NCBI GenBank assembly: GCA_949373085.1
Contig: CASICJ010000002.1
Location: forward strand, 62,001-126,000
DNA: 64,000 nt
From: an uncultured Verrucomicrobiales bacterium
Lineage (GTDB): Bacteria; Verrucomicrobiota; Verrucomicrobiia; Verrucomicrobiales; Akkermansiaceae
Direction of reading: 5' to 3'
Shown: piece after piece, positions 36,915-45,515 of the stretch
How the letters are laid out: the number at the start of each line of letters is the position of its first letter
Position numbering within the stretch: the first letter of the stretch is position 1
Translations under genes and position numbers: made by a program
The notes under the pieces: model-generated
The model's input: the letters and a program-made list of their open reading frames with translations, nothing else
What the model was told of the DNA's origin: nothing
Databases searched by the model: none

Positions 36915-37910
36915 ATGCCCGAAACGTCTCAGGCCGTTCTTTCCCAGGACCGACCTTACCTCCAATTGAACGAAGGTTATTTGGCAATCGCTTCACCTGA
37001 TTCTATTGCGGAGGCTTGTTTTAGCATTCCTGCAGTTCGAGGAATTCAAGCCGTTCGGATTGTAGTCGTTGCAAACCGTGAGACTGCTCCATTATGGCGG
37101 AAAGTTGACAAAGTCAGTCGAGTCATTGAGCATTCTCGCTCTGATTCTGCCCGAAAAATCAGGAATCTAATCAGAGCATCTAATCTAAATATTGAGTCGA
37201 CGATTGCATGGGAAAATAGCTCCGCAGCGCAAGCATTTGCAAAAATTGGAGTCGAAAATCGCCTAGGCTTTCCCAATGAGAAGCTTGTCCGATATCTCAC
37301 TCGATCTATAGGGATCGCCCAAAAGCCAGGCCCCATAGTGCATCGTGTTCAGAGCTATCTCAACTTTGTCAAAAAACTAGGCTTTGACCCTTTTCATGCT
37401 GCTTATTTCGCTCCTCCACTAAGGCCTCAAGCACCGGAAATTCCGATTCTTGCGATCTCACCTGGATCCGATTTCGGAGATGCTGCCGAGTGGCCGATTG
37501 ATCGTTTCGCAGAATTAGCAAATGAGTTCTCCGGCAAATTTGATCTCGCCATCATTCCACACCCTGATCGACCAGAGCCCGCTTTCACTCTTGCAAAATC
37601 TCTCGGCAAACAAGTCTGCTCATCCGAAGGCACTGAGCTAATCAATTTCCTGGCGACCTGCCACGGTCTTATTGCCAGCGATAGTTCCATCCCGCACCTC
37701 GCTTCTTTCGTAGGCACACCTTCACTTGTCTTCTTTGGTCCGAACGAACCCGAGTGGCGACGACCTCTCGGTAAAATTCACCAAGTTATTCACGAACATG
37801 TAGCCTGTAGCGGCTGCCTCCTAAACAAGTGCCCCTTAGATCATCGCTGCATGACAGAGATCACGTCGGCTAAAGCGCTAACCGAAGCCCGCTCTCTTTT
37901 CGGCTTTTAA
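36915..37910 (+). CDS. Glycosyltransferase family 9 (heptosyltransferase-like)
   Basis: About 331 aa from ATG 36915 (MPETSQAVLSQDRPY). GT9 features include the LAISPGSDFGDAAEWPIDRFAELA donor-domain loop (about residues 178-200) and a DSSIPHLASFVGTPSLVFFGP motif (about 265). It ends with a C-terminal Cys cluster (HVACSGCLLNKCPLDHRC). The D-x-x-H-x-A-A signature has the variant DSSIPHLAS. It likely adds heptose or a related sugar to LPS core in the cytoplasm. The acceptor is unknown. Confidence 0.86.
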   Translation: MPETSQAVLSQDRPYLQLNEGYLAIASPDSIAEACFSIPAVRGIQAVRIVVVANRETAPLWRKVDKVSRVIEHSRSDSARKIRNLIRASNLNIESTIAWENSSAAQAFAKIGVENRLGFPNEKLVRYLTRSIGIAQKPGPIVHRVQSYLNFVKKLGFDPFHAAYFAPPLRPQAPEIPILAISPGSDFGDAAEWPIDRFAELANEFSGKFDLAIIPHPDRPEPAFTLAKSLGKQVCSSEGTELINFLATCHGLIASDSSIPHLASFVGTPSLVFFGPNEPEWRRPLGKIHQVIHEHVACSGCLLNKCPLDHRCMTEITSAKALTEARSLFGF

Positions 37911-37957
37911 ATAAGCAAATACTTTCTCCAGAGTGGCTGAAAATACACAGAGGTTTT

Positions 37958-38407
37958 TTAGTCAACCATTACATACTGAAGCAACAAGCCCTGAACGTGA
38001 CTGTAAAAGTTGTTGCGAAAATAAGCGGCACGCGCCGAGGAATCTTCGAACATTTTTGGATCTACCTCTTCGCGGGCCCCGAATTTGTATTTGTCCTCAA
38101 GAGCCAGACGAGCCTGATTCAAGGCACCATACCAGACATCAACGCTACCCTTCAGAATGTGAATTTCATCATCCTCTTCCTTGGCCCTCATTACCTCCTT
38201 AACTACCGTGATTCGCTGTTTTGAAAACTCCTCGGCTAGTTCAGGCGCCACAATTTCGTCCCACATAGAGTCCTCATCCATCAATCCAGCAAGCCTTCCC
38301 GCCAAATCCGAATCACTATCTCCCGCAATCCCAATCAGAAGGATCCAATCGTGCTCCGTTTCGGGCACTAGCTTCAATCCACCAGCCACTGTTGGTCCTA
38401 CTGTCAT
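37958..38407 (-). CDS. DUF2017-like protein
   Basis: A 149-aa soluble protein following clpS with a 4-nt overlap. In other bacteria DUF2017 proteins are encoded next to clpS, and the arrangement here plus the C-terminal ALNQARLALEDKYKFG helix make that the best assignment. Function unknown; a partner of the ClpS/ClpAP degradation system is a fair inference from repeated linkage. No catalytic motif is seen. Confidence 0.7.
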   Translation of the reverse strand: MTVGPTVAGGLKLVPETEHDWILLIGIAGDSDSDLAGRLAGLMDEDSMWDEIVAPELAEEFSKQRITVVKEVMRAKEEDDEIHILKGSVDVWYGALNQARLALEDKYKFGAREEVDPKMFEDSSARAAYFRNNFYSHVQGLLLQYVMVD

Positions 38408-38694
38408 TCTGCTCTATCAAGAGTGGCATGCAGTTGGGCGCTGTGAAGTTGGTTCACATACATTTCCGCTTTCTCACGATTCCCACTCCAAACAACGGCC
38501 CTACCTTTTTGATGCACGGCCATCATCAGCTCCTTCGCCTTCTCCCTTGAGAAACCAAAAATATTTATAAGGACGTGACTCACATACTCCATCAGGTTCA
38601 CCGGATCGTCTAGAACGACCACCTGCCAAGGCTTACCAGACTTTTTCTTAGTCCTCGTTTGAGTCTCGTGAACCGGGGCATCTACCGCATTCAT
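38404..38694 (-). CDS. clpS: ATP-dependent Clp protease adaptor ClpS
   Basis: N-end-rule adaptor that hands substrates to ClpA/ClpC. The 96-aa protein has a basic flexible start, WQVVVLDDPVNLMEYVSHVL (residues about 23-42, with the DDP/N-x-M binding pocket) and AKELMMAVHQKGRAVVW with the H-x-x-G-x-A motif. MYVNQLHSAQLHATL closes it. Lies 3 nt downstream of ispG on the same strand and overlaps the DUF2017 gene. Confidence 0.94.
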   Translation of the reverse strand: MNAVDAPVHETQTRTKKKSGKPWQVVVLDDPVNLMEYVSHVLINIFGFSREKAKELMMAVHQKGRAVVWSGNREKAEMYVNQLHSAQLHATLDRAE

Positions 38695-38697
38695 GAC

Positions 38698-40470
38698 CTA
38701 GACTTCCACAACTTGTTCTGGCGCATCTACCCAGCGCCCGTGTTCACGAATTAAATCCTGCAATCTCTCAACTGCGTCGCCTTCCGGGATATTAAATTTC
38801 ACGGCCTGCTTGCCGACATAAAGATTGATTTTACCTGGAGCTCCACCGACGTAACCGAAGTCAGCGTCTGCCATCTCGCCAGGTCCATTTACAATACATC
38901 CCATAACTGCAATCCTAACCCCTTTTAAATGTCCGGTGGCTTTACGAATTTTCTGAGTCGTCTCCTGAAGGTTAAACAAGGTGCGTCCACAGCTCGGGCA
39001 CGCTACATAGTCAGTCTTGAAAATTCGCGCACCCGCAGCCTGAAGAATATTATAGGAAAGTCGAAGTGATTGCCCCGGAGCTTCTTCGCCCTGCACCAGG
39101 ATTGCATCTCCAATTCCATCACAAATTAACGAGCCCAAATTCATCGAGGCTTTCAACAAGGCGGGAAGGAAATCAGCCAACCCATCGGTTGACGGAGCGA
39201 GAGTATCCTTAAGCAAAATCGAGTGTCGAACGTCAGCCTTGGCTGCCAATAGGCGGAAAGCGTAAATAGCCGGAAAGTCCAACCCATCTTTTACTGTCAG
39301 TAATCTCGACTCATCCGATTGATTAATTTCCGAGATCACCTCGTCTTCCCGAGGATCAAGCTCTACCAAACCCGAGTCCTCGTTAATAATTTCCGGCTTA
39401 AAATCGCCCATCTGGTCGATCTTGTGAGCCACCGAATCCCACTTCTTACGAGAGGTGAAAACGCGCATCAATTCCGTGCCGCCCAAAGCTATCCCGGACA
39501 CACGTTGAACCTTACTTTTTCGACGCTCATATTCGAAAGAATTCCAAGATTCCTTCACTCCAGTCTCAAATCCGCCCTCCGGGATTGCTTTTACCAAAGC
39601 CTGCGCCACCGGGACCTCATGCACTGCATCTTCAGTCAAACTCACGCGGATGGTGTCTCCTATTCCGTCCGCAAGTAAACTCCCAATGCCAATCGCGCTT
39701 TTAATGCGGCCATCCTCACCGTCACCCGCTTCTGTCACCCCCAAATGAAGCGGGTAATTCCAATCGGAACCTTCCGCTTCCAGCCGCGCCACCAACAGGC
39801 GATACGCTTCAATCATAACCTTTGGATTCGATGCTTTCATCGAAAAGACAAAATTATGAAAATTCTCCTCCCTCGCGATCCGCGCAAACTCCAGCGCACT
39901 TTCCACCATTCCAAGAGGAGTGTCACCGTAACGATTCATGATACGATCGGAGAGCGAACCATGATTGGTTCCGATTCTCACCGCACGGCCGAGGTCCTTA
40001 CAAAGAGCGACCAACGGTGCAAATTCCTCCTGAATCCGGCCCAACTCTTCTTCGTATTGCTCATCGGTATATTCCCGGATCTCAAACTTTTTTTTATCTA
40101 CGTAATTTCCTGGATTAACTCGCACTTTTTCCACCCACTTCGCAGCCTCAAAAGCCGCATCAGGCTTAAAATGAATATCCGCGACTAAGGGAACCCCGCA
40201 ATTAGCGGCCCGAACTCCATCACGGATATTCTCGAGATTTTGAGCATACTTTCGTGTTTGGGCCGTAATCCGAACTACCTCACATCCCGCATCAGCTAGC
40301 TGCAGCACCTCCTTAACACAGGCCTGAGTATCACGGGTATCCGAGGTGATCATCGATTGGACCACGACGGGATTACCGCCACCCACTTTCACGTTCCCAA
40401 CAGTCACCTCCCGTGACTCGCGACGGGAATAATTGAAGAGGTTTTTGCAGTAGCGTAATTCGGATGGCAT
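38698..40470 (-). CDS. ispG: 4-hydroxy-3-methylbut-2-en-1-yl diphosphate synthase (large-type IspG/GcpE)
   Basis: Fe-S enzyme reducing MEcPP to HMBPP in the MEP isoprenoid pathway. From ATG 40470 it is about 590 aa. The TIM barrel starts YCKNLFNYSRRESREV and holds VVQSMITSDTRDT. The C-terminal Fe-S domain carries CPSCGRTLF and VMGCIVNGPGEMADADFGYVGG with three Cys for the cluster. The length marks it as the large form, with an insert between barrel and Fe-S domain, as known in plants and chlamydiae. The ATG at 40521 would add 17 atypical residues. Confidence 0.94.
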   Translation of the reverse strand: MPSELRYCKNLFNYSRRESREVTVGNVKVGGGNPVVVQSMITSDTRDTQACVKEVLQLADAGCEVVRITAQTRKYAQNLENIRDGVRAANCGVPLVADIHFKPDAAFEAAKWVEKVRVNPGNYVDKKKFEIREYTDEQYEEELGRIQEEFAPLVALCKDLGRAVRIGTNHGSLSDRIMNRYGDTPLGMVESALEFARIAREENFHNFVFSMKASNPKVMIEAYRLLVARLEAEGSDWNYPLHLGVTEAGDGEDGRIKSAIGIGSLLADGIGDTIRVSLTEDAVHEVPVAQALVKAIPEGGFETGVKESWNSFEYERRKSKVQRVSGIALGGTELMRVFTSRKKWDSVAHKIDQMGDFKPEIINEDSGLVELDPREDEVISEINQSDESRLLTVKDGLDFPAIYAFRLLAAKADVRHSILLKDTLAPSTDGLADFLPALLKASMNLGSLICDGIGDAILVQGEEAPGQSLRLSYNILQAAGARIFKTDYVACPSCGRTLFNLQETTQKIRKATGHLKGVRIAVMGCIVNGPGEMADADFGYVGGAPGKINLYVGKQAVKFNIPEGDAVERLQDLIREHGRWVDAPEQVVEV

Positions 40471-40869
40471 ATGGTTATGCAGACTTCTATGGTAAAATTG
40501 CCCCGCCCGCAACGCCCACATTCCCTGATTGTGCTCATATAAGATTTACCGAACGGTCTCACCTTAAAGTTTTTATTCCAGTTTTACTGGCTACGGCCCA
40601 CCCTTTAACTGTGGACAACCCTCTCCAACAGTAACTTTTAAATAAGATCGAGAGATTTAGAGAGTCTAATAGGGGAGATCAGCCGCTCGGAGGGTATTGC
40701 TGGCTAGGGTAAGGTCAAAGCGACACAATGTCCCAACATCTTGGTCCACCAAATTATCAAATTGCACCTTCAACTTGATAATCTGACATTTCGCGAAAAC
40801 TGTCGCGCAATTATTCTCGCGATTTCCCTTCTTTATTTTTCGTGCCAAACAGATTACTTATAGTCAGCT
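40471..40869. other. Intergenic region with inverted repeats
   Basis: About 400 bp upstream of both ispG and the DUF6807 gene, so it should hold both promoters. A 12-bp-arm imperfect repeat (40753-40782) and three TCGCG elements (40791, 40803, 40817) are visible. A 60-codon minus frame at 40666-40848 looks unlike protein. I see no tRNA or known riboswitch. Confidence 0.5.
40753..40782. repeat. 12-bp inverted repeat, 6-nt loop
   Basis: ATTATCAAATTG and CAACTTGATAAT pair with one mismatch around CACCTT. Located 88 bp before the DUF6807 start codon, in AT-rich sequence without a T tract. Operator or RNA hairpin. Confidence 0.6.
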
Positions 40870-41775
40870 ATGAGATTAAACTTTCTCCTTATCACCGCCT
40901 TCCTCGCTCAATCCGCTTTCGCCGGCTTTCGTCAGGAAAAAACTGACTCCTCCCTAAAGATTTTTGACGGTGATACCCTGATCACGGAATACCGGACCGA
41001 TCATCATCTACCCTACCTCTATCCACTCGTAGGTCCCACCGGAGTTGGGCTCACTCGAAACTTCCCCATGAAAAAGAACGTAGTGGGTGAGCAACCAGAT
41101 CACCCCCACCATCGCTCTTTTTGGTTCACCCACGGTGACGTCAACGGACACGATTTCTGGCACTCAAAGGATCACAAATCAAATATCGTCCACAAGTCCT
41201 TCGGGAAATCCAAAGATGGGACATTTTCGGTCAGCCTTGAATGGCAGCAAGACAAGAAGACGATTCTTAAAGAAACTCGAATCTATAAATTTAGTAAACT
41301 CAGCGAAGAATCACTCGCAATCGAAGTCCACTCAACCCTGACTGCAGCGACCGAAGTGAAATTCGGCGACACTAAAGAAGGTTCCTTCGCCCTCCGCGTC
41401 TCCCCCTCCCTGCGGCACGAAGGCAAAGTCGCAAAAGGCCACATCGCCAACTCTGAAGGCCAAACCGACAAACAAGTATGGGGCAAGCGCGCGCGCTGGG
41501 TCAGCTACTATGGCCCAGACAGCTCCAATAAAGACGTCACAATTACTATGATGGACCACCCTTCAAACCATAATCACCCCACTTTCTGGCACGCCCGCAC
41601 CTATGGCCTTCTCACTGCAAACCCCTTTGGCGAAAAAAGCTTCACCAAAAAGGGAAACGGAAATTACATCCTCAAAAAAGATGATTCGTTCACCCAGAAA
41701 TACGCCCTCTTGATGCAGTCCGGAACTTTTAAAAAGGATTCTGTCGAAAAGGCCTACCAAGCCTTCGCGCAGTAG
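40870..41775 (+). CDS. Secreted DUF6807 (PmoA-type) protein
   Basis: A 301-aa protein with a signal peptide ending at AFAG. The remainder matches the DUF6807 family, previously labelled PmoA-like, common in Planctomycetota, Verrucomicrobiota and Bacteroidota. It has PYLYPLVGPTGVGLTR (about residues 55-70), the strongly conserved DHPHHRSFWFTHGDVNGHDFW block (about 77-97), and a late FWHARTYGLLTANPFG. The His cluster suggests metal or substrate binding. No methane monooxygenase relation is implied. Function unknown; often linked to sugar utilisation. Confidence 0.85.
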   Translation: MRLNFLLITAFLAQSAFAGFRQEKTDSSLKIFDGDTLITEYRTDHHLPYLYPLVGPTGVGLTRNFPMKKNVVGEQPDHPHHRSFWFTHGDVNGHDFWHSKDHKSNIVHKSFGKSKDGTFSVSLEWQQDKKTILKETRIYKFSKLSEESLAIEVHSTLTAATEVKFGDTKEGSFALRVSPSLRHEGKVAKGHIANSEGQTDKQVWGKRARWVSYYGPDSSNKDVTITMMDHPSNHNHPTFWHARTYGLLTANPFGEKSFTKKGNGNYILKKDDSFTQKYALLMQSGTFKKDSVEKAYQAFAQ

Positions 41776-41886
41776 CTGTAAAGCTCTGGCTCCGGAGTCC
41801 TCCCAAATTCACTATCGTCCGGAAGACCAACATCTTTTTGCCTTTTTGGCCAATTGGCAAAATAAACGCGATGAAAATTGTCGTAT

Positions 41887-41902
41887 TCTCGTCATAACGA
41901 GA
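41887..41902. repeat. Hairpin upstream of tamB
   Basis: TCTCGT-CATA-ACGAGA, perfect 6-bp arms, 13 bp before the tamB ATG. A further short palindrome GCCAATTGGC lies about 40 bp upstream. Either could be an operator; no promoter consensus is obvious. Confidence 0.4.
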
Positions 41903-41915
41903 GAGTTCCTGCACA

Positions 41916-44900
41916 ATGCCAATTCTAGCGGATAAAACTAAAGACACCCCAAAGCCCTATCGGCGTTGGAGAAGACGGATACTTTACCCTTTCTTTCTAA
42001 TCGTTGGCCTCCTGCTATTGGTAAACGGCCCCGGTTTTCGCTGGGGATTCGAAAAAATTATTTTACAACAATTGGCTACCCAAGGCCTTTCGGGAGACTT
42101 CAAACTCGGGGGGACAGCGCTCTCGGGATTTTCGATTCGTGATATCTCCGTTAAGGGAAAATCAACTATTCAAAGCGTTGAATCTGATTTAATTAAAGTT
42201 GGATGGTCATTCGGATCATTAATCGACAAGGAGCTAGAGTCTATCGTCCTCAATCGGATTCACATTATAATCGACCCAGAGGCTTCCAAAGCAGACATCT
42301 TACCTGGAAAACGGATCCAGGGATCAGCCTCATACACCAGTCTCACAGAGGACCTAAATCTAATCAAGAGCTTCATCCAGCCTGCCGAAATTTCAATCAT
42401 CGACCTTAAAGTTGAAGGCGGTGATATCGCCCAAGTTTCGCTGGGATCCTTCACTCATAAAGCTGGCGAGATTTACTATCTCATTTCGGATCTTCAATCA
42501 CGCGACCATCTCGACCGCAACATTTACAATCCGGAGTCCCTCCTGACTTGGAATGGGAGGGGCATTTTCATCGACCAAGTTACTTTTAACTCACAGCTTG
42601 CGATTCGAGACATTTCCTTCAAGCCAGAGAAATCAGCTTCAATGGTCATCTCAGTCGCCGGCAGCAAAGTCTCTGTAGAATCAGACCTTAAATCTTCTCA
42701 TCGAATTTCACTTGAATCGCCTTCCCTATCGATTCCTAGTCTGATCGGAATTGCGAAACCCGATCTTGAATCAGCAGGCGAAATCACAAAGCTCGAAATC
42801 GACACCGCCACTGGCTTGATCGCCTTCGAGGCTTCTGACCTGAGGTATGAAGATCAAGAAATCTCGCGTGCTTCAATCGACGCCAGCACAGAAGATCTCC
42901 TTTCGCCGTTTAACAAACCAATCAACATTCAAGTCGCAATTGATGACAACCTAAAAGCTGAGGGAGTCGTGGTTCTAGATCGCTCGATTCTTGATTCTGT
43001 AGCCGAGCTAGATCTCGTCATCGATTGGCCCAAATTCCCCACCATTAAGGCAGAACTTCAATACGATTCACGAGAGGTTCGCCTATTTGCCTCCACCCTT
43101 GATCACCTCAGAGCAACAGCTCAATTTCAGGTTGATCCACAAACCTACCAGGCCAAAATCTACTCAGAGATCAACGACGCAACGATTCTCAATGAGAATC
43201 TCAAAGGGCCTCTAAACTTCACCTCAACAGCCAAAGGTGATTTCAAAATGGCTAAGCACTCGGGCTCACTAAACCTATTTGAGCTGGGCTTCCATCCGCC
43301 CAACTTTCCGCAAGCCGTCACAAATGGGACGATCACCTGGAACTGGCCCACCAAGATTACGGTCGAACGCCTCGAAATGATTACCTCAGAGGGGGTCGCT
43401 GAGACCAAACTAAACTGGTCGAATGACACTCTTAAAGTTGACTCCCTTAAAATTTTTGAAAAAGACAATGAGCTCCTCTCCATTGAGGCAAACTTTCCAG
43501 TATCTCCCTCAACTCGCTCTCTTAATGACATCGTAGAATCGGAGAAAGAGATCTCCTTGAAGATCAAATCCAAACCTCTCAGCCTCGAACGGCTCTCATC
43601 ATTTTTCCCTATTCCAGCGGAACTTTCCGGGATTCTTCATACTGAAAAATTCGATCTTACCGGCAGCTTTGCTAATCCCTTACTGAGTGGATCAATCTCC
43701 CTGAAAGATTTCCAGTCAACTGCCACCCCAGAACTCCCTCCTGCCGAAATGGTAATTGATGTGCAGACTGAGGCTAAGAAACTTATTGTAGACGTCGAAG
43801 CAAAAGATTCCGTAGGACAAATACTCAAATTAGATGGAACCTTTCCGTTTATTCCCCGGAAATGGCTCAATCTAAAAATGATTCCGCTTGATTCACCTCT
43901 TACGCTAACAGCCAAAAACGACCAACTGGACCTCCGCCGCATCCAACCACTCACACCCTCTATTCCCAATATTATGGGAACACTTTCTCTAGATTTGAGA
44001 TTATCAGGCTCACTCATGGAACCTCGATTGGACGGCAATATTAACGCAAATAATCTCAATAGTAGCCTTCAGACTAACCTTTCGGACCTTGATTTAGACC
44101 TGGAACTTAAGACTACCAATCAAGAACTCACCCTTAATGGATTAGGAAAAAACGGAACTTCCAATTTAATGACGGTTTCCGGAAACCTACCTCTACAGCC
44201 AAAAACATGGTTGGGACTTCCAGAATCAGAGCCTGAAAAAGAATTCCTATTTGAAATAAAAGATGCCGAAGTCGATCTAAGCCAAGTTCAACCATTGGTG
44301 CCTAGGATCAAAGATGTTCAAGGGAGGTTAAAGCTGAATGTCAAAACCATTGGCACAATTTCCAACCCACAGTTTTCAGGGAATGCCGACTTAAGAATAA
44401 AAAAAATGCTCCTTGATGATTCTTCCGGATCGGAATTCCGTGATTCACGAATCATCCTCGAACTCGCGAATGACATCATAACGATAAATGATAGCTTTAT
44501 CATAGCATCCGGCGGCAAAGCTACCATCAGAGGATCCATTAACCTAACTTCAAAAGAGGACGATTTCGATCCTGTCTTCGACATTAGAGTAGAGGGAAAG
44601 GATATTCTTCTCTATCGCACCAAGGATTTAAATTTCCGCGGTCACCCTAGCCTCACAATTGTAGGCCCTTATTCGAAAGCTAAAATCGCAGGGACTCTCA
44701 AAATTGCTGACAGCCTCATATACAAGGATGTCGAAATCCTTCCCTTTGGCGTTCCCCGCACAACCGAAATCCCAAGACCAAACCTTCCCTCATTTTCTCG
44801 GAACCCCAGAATGGAGGATCAAATAATTTCACCTCCCTCCGGAATCATGGAATGGAAACTTGAGATTGATATCACCACCAAAGACCCCGTCCTTATACGA

Positions 44901-45509
44901 GGTAATCTTATAGATGGCCAGATCACCGGCAAAAAATTAAAACTCAGAGGAACGATCGGAGCGCCCAGAACCTCCGGTATTATAAGCGCTGAAAATCTTG
45001 TAGCTGACCTCCCTTTCAGCAAGTTAGAAGTGCAGTCAGGGTCAGTAACCCTGCGCCCCGATTCACCAACCAATCCTTACCTTGATCTCAAAGGAATCTC
45101 CAAAATCAATTCCTACCTCGTTCAAGTTTACGCATCGGGGACAGTTCAAAACCCTAAACTAGTCCTCACCTCGGACCCTCCGCTTCCCGAAAGTGAAATC
45201 ATGCTTCTTTTAGCTACCGGTTCCATGTCAACACAACTAGCAGACCAAGAGGTCGCCTCACAAAAAGCACTTCAATACCTTTTCGAAACCCTCCGTCGCA
45301 GAAACGGTGAAAAAGATAAGTCGGTCCTCCAAAGATTCCTCAAAAACTCCGGCCAAATCAAACTTTCACTCGGTGAAACCAATCAATACTCAGGTCAAAA
45401 TTTTTCCTCAGCAACCCTCAATCTTGACGATCGTTGGGATTTCACCACCCAAATCGATGAACAGGGACAAACGAGAGCTTTTCTCGTTTTCTCGGTTCGC
45501 TTTAAGTAA
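41916..45509 (+). CDS. tamB: Translocation and assembly module protein TamB
   Basis: A 1197-aa AsmA-like protein: charged N-terminus, transmembrane anchor (about residues 25-42), long beta-repeat groove (about 50-980) and a C-terminal DUF490 region. The C-terminal region holds TAKIAGTLKIADSL, PLPESEIMLLLATGSMSTQ and YSGQNFSSATLNLDDRWDFTTQ. TamB bridges the inner and outer membranes and works with an Omp85 protein in envelope biogenesis and anterograde lipid transport. The Omp85 partner gene lies 6 bp downstream. Confidence 0.9.
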   Translation: MPILADKTKDTPKPYRRWRRRILYPFFLIVGLLLLVNGPGFRWGFEKIILQQLATQGLSGDFKLGGTALSGFSIRDISVKGKSTIQSVESDLIKVGWSFGSLIDKELESIVLNRIHIIIDPEASKADILPGKRIQGSASYTSLTEDLNLIKSFIQPAEISIIDLKVEGGDIAQVSLGSFTHKAGEIYYLISDLQSRDHLDRNIYNPESLLTWNGRGIFIDQVTFNSQLAIRDISFKPEKSASMVISVAGSKVSVESDLKSSHRISLESPSLSIPSLIGIAKPDLESAGEITKLEIDTATGLIAFEASDLRYEDQEISRASIDASTEDLLSPFNKPINIQVAIDDNLKAEGVVVLDRSILDSVAELDLVIDWPKFPTIKAELQYDSREVRLFASTLDHLRATAQFQVDPQTYQAKIYSEINDATILNENLKGPLNFTSTAKGDFKMAKHSGSLNLFELGFHPPNFPQAVTNGTITWNWPTKITVERLEMITSEGVAETKLNWSNDTLKVDSLKIFEKDNELLSIEANFPVSPSTRSLNDIVESEKEISLKIKSKPLSLERLSSFFPIPAELSGILHTEKFDLTGSFANPLLSGSISLKDFQSTATPELPPAEMVIDVQTEAKKLIVDVEAKDSVGQILKLDGTFPFIPRKWLNLKMIPLDSPLTLTAKNDQLDLRRIQPLTPSIPNIMGTLSLDLRLSGSLMEPRLDGNINANNLNSSLQTNLSDLDLDLELKTTNQELTLNGLGKNGTSNLMTVSGNLPLQPKTWLGLPESEPEKEFLFEIKDAEVDLSQVQPLVPRIKDVQGRLKLNVKTIGTISNPQFSGNADLRIKKMLLDDSSGSEFRDSRIILELANDIITINDSFIIASGGKATIRGSINLTSKEDDFDPVFDIRVEGKDILLYRTKDLNFRGHPSLTIVGPYSKAKIAGTLKIADSLIYKDVEILPFGVPRTTEIPRPNLPSFSRNPRMEDQIISPPSGIMEWKLEIDITTKDPVLIRGNLIDGQITGKKLKLRGTIGAPRTSGIISAENLVADLPFSKLEVQSGSVTLRPDSPTNPYLDLKGISKINSYLVQVYASGTVQNPKLVLTSDPPLPESEIMLLLATGSMSTQLADQEVASQKALQYLFETLRRRNGEKDKSVLQRFLKNSGQIKLSLGETNQYSGQNFSSATLNLDDRWDFTTQIDEQGQTRAFLVFSVRFK

Positions 45510-45515
45510 AACTCA

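Noticed and set aside
40666-40848. 60-codon minus-strand frame upstream of ispG
   Set aside because: No family resemblance and it covers the repeat-rich regulatory stretch; more likely chance.
40870-41775. Methane monooxygenase subunit (PmoA)
   Set aside because: The PmoA label for this secreted family is historical. The protein has a signal peptide and none of the particulate methane monooxygenase helices.
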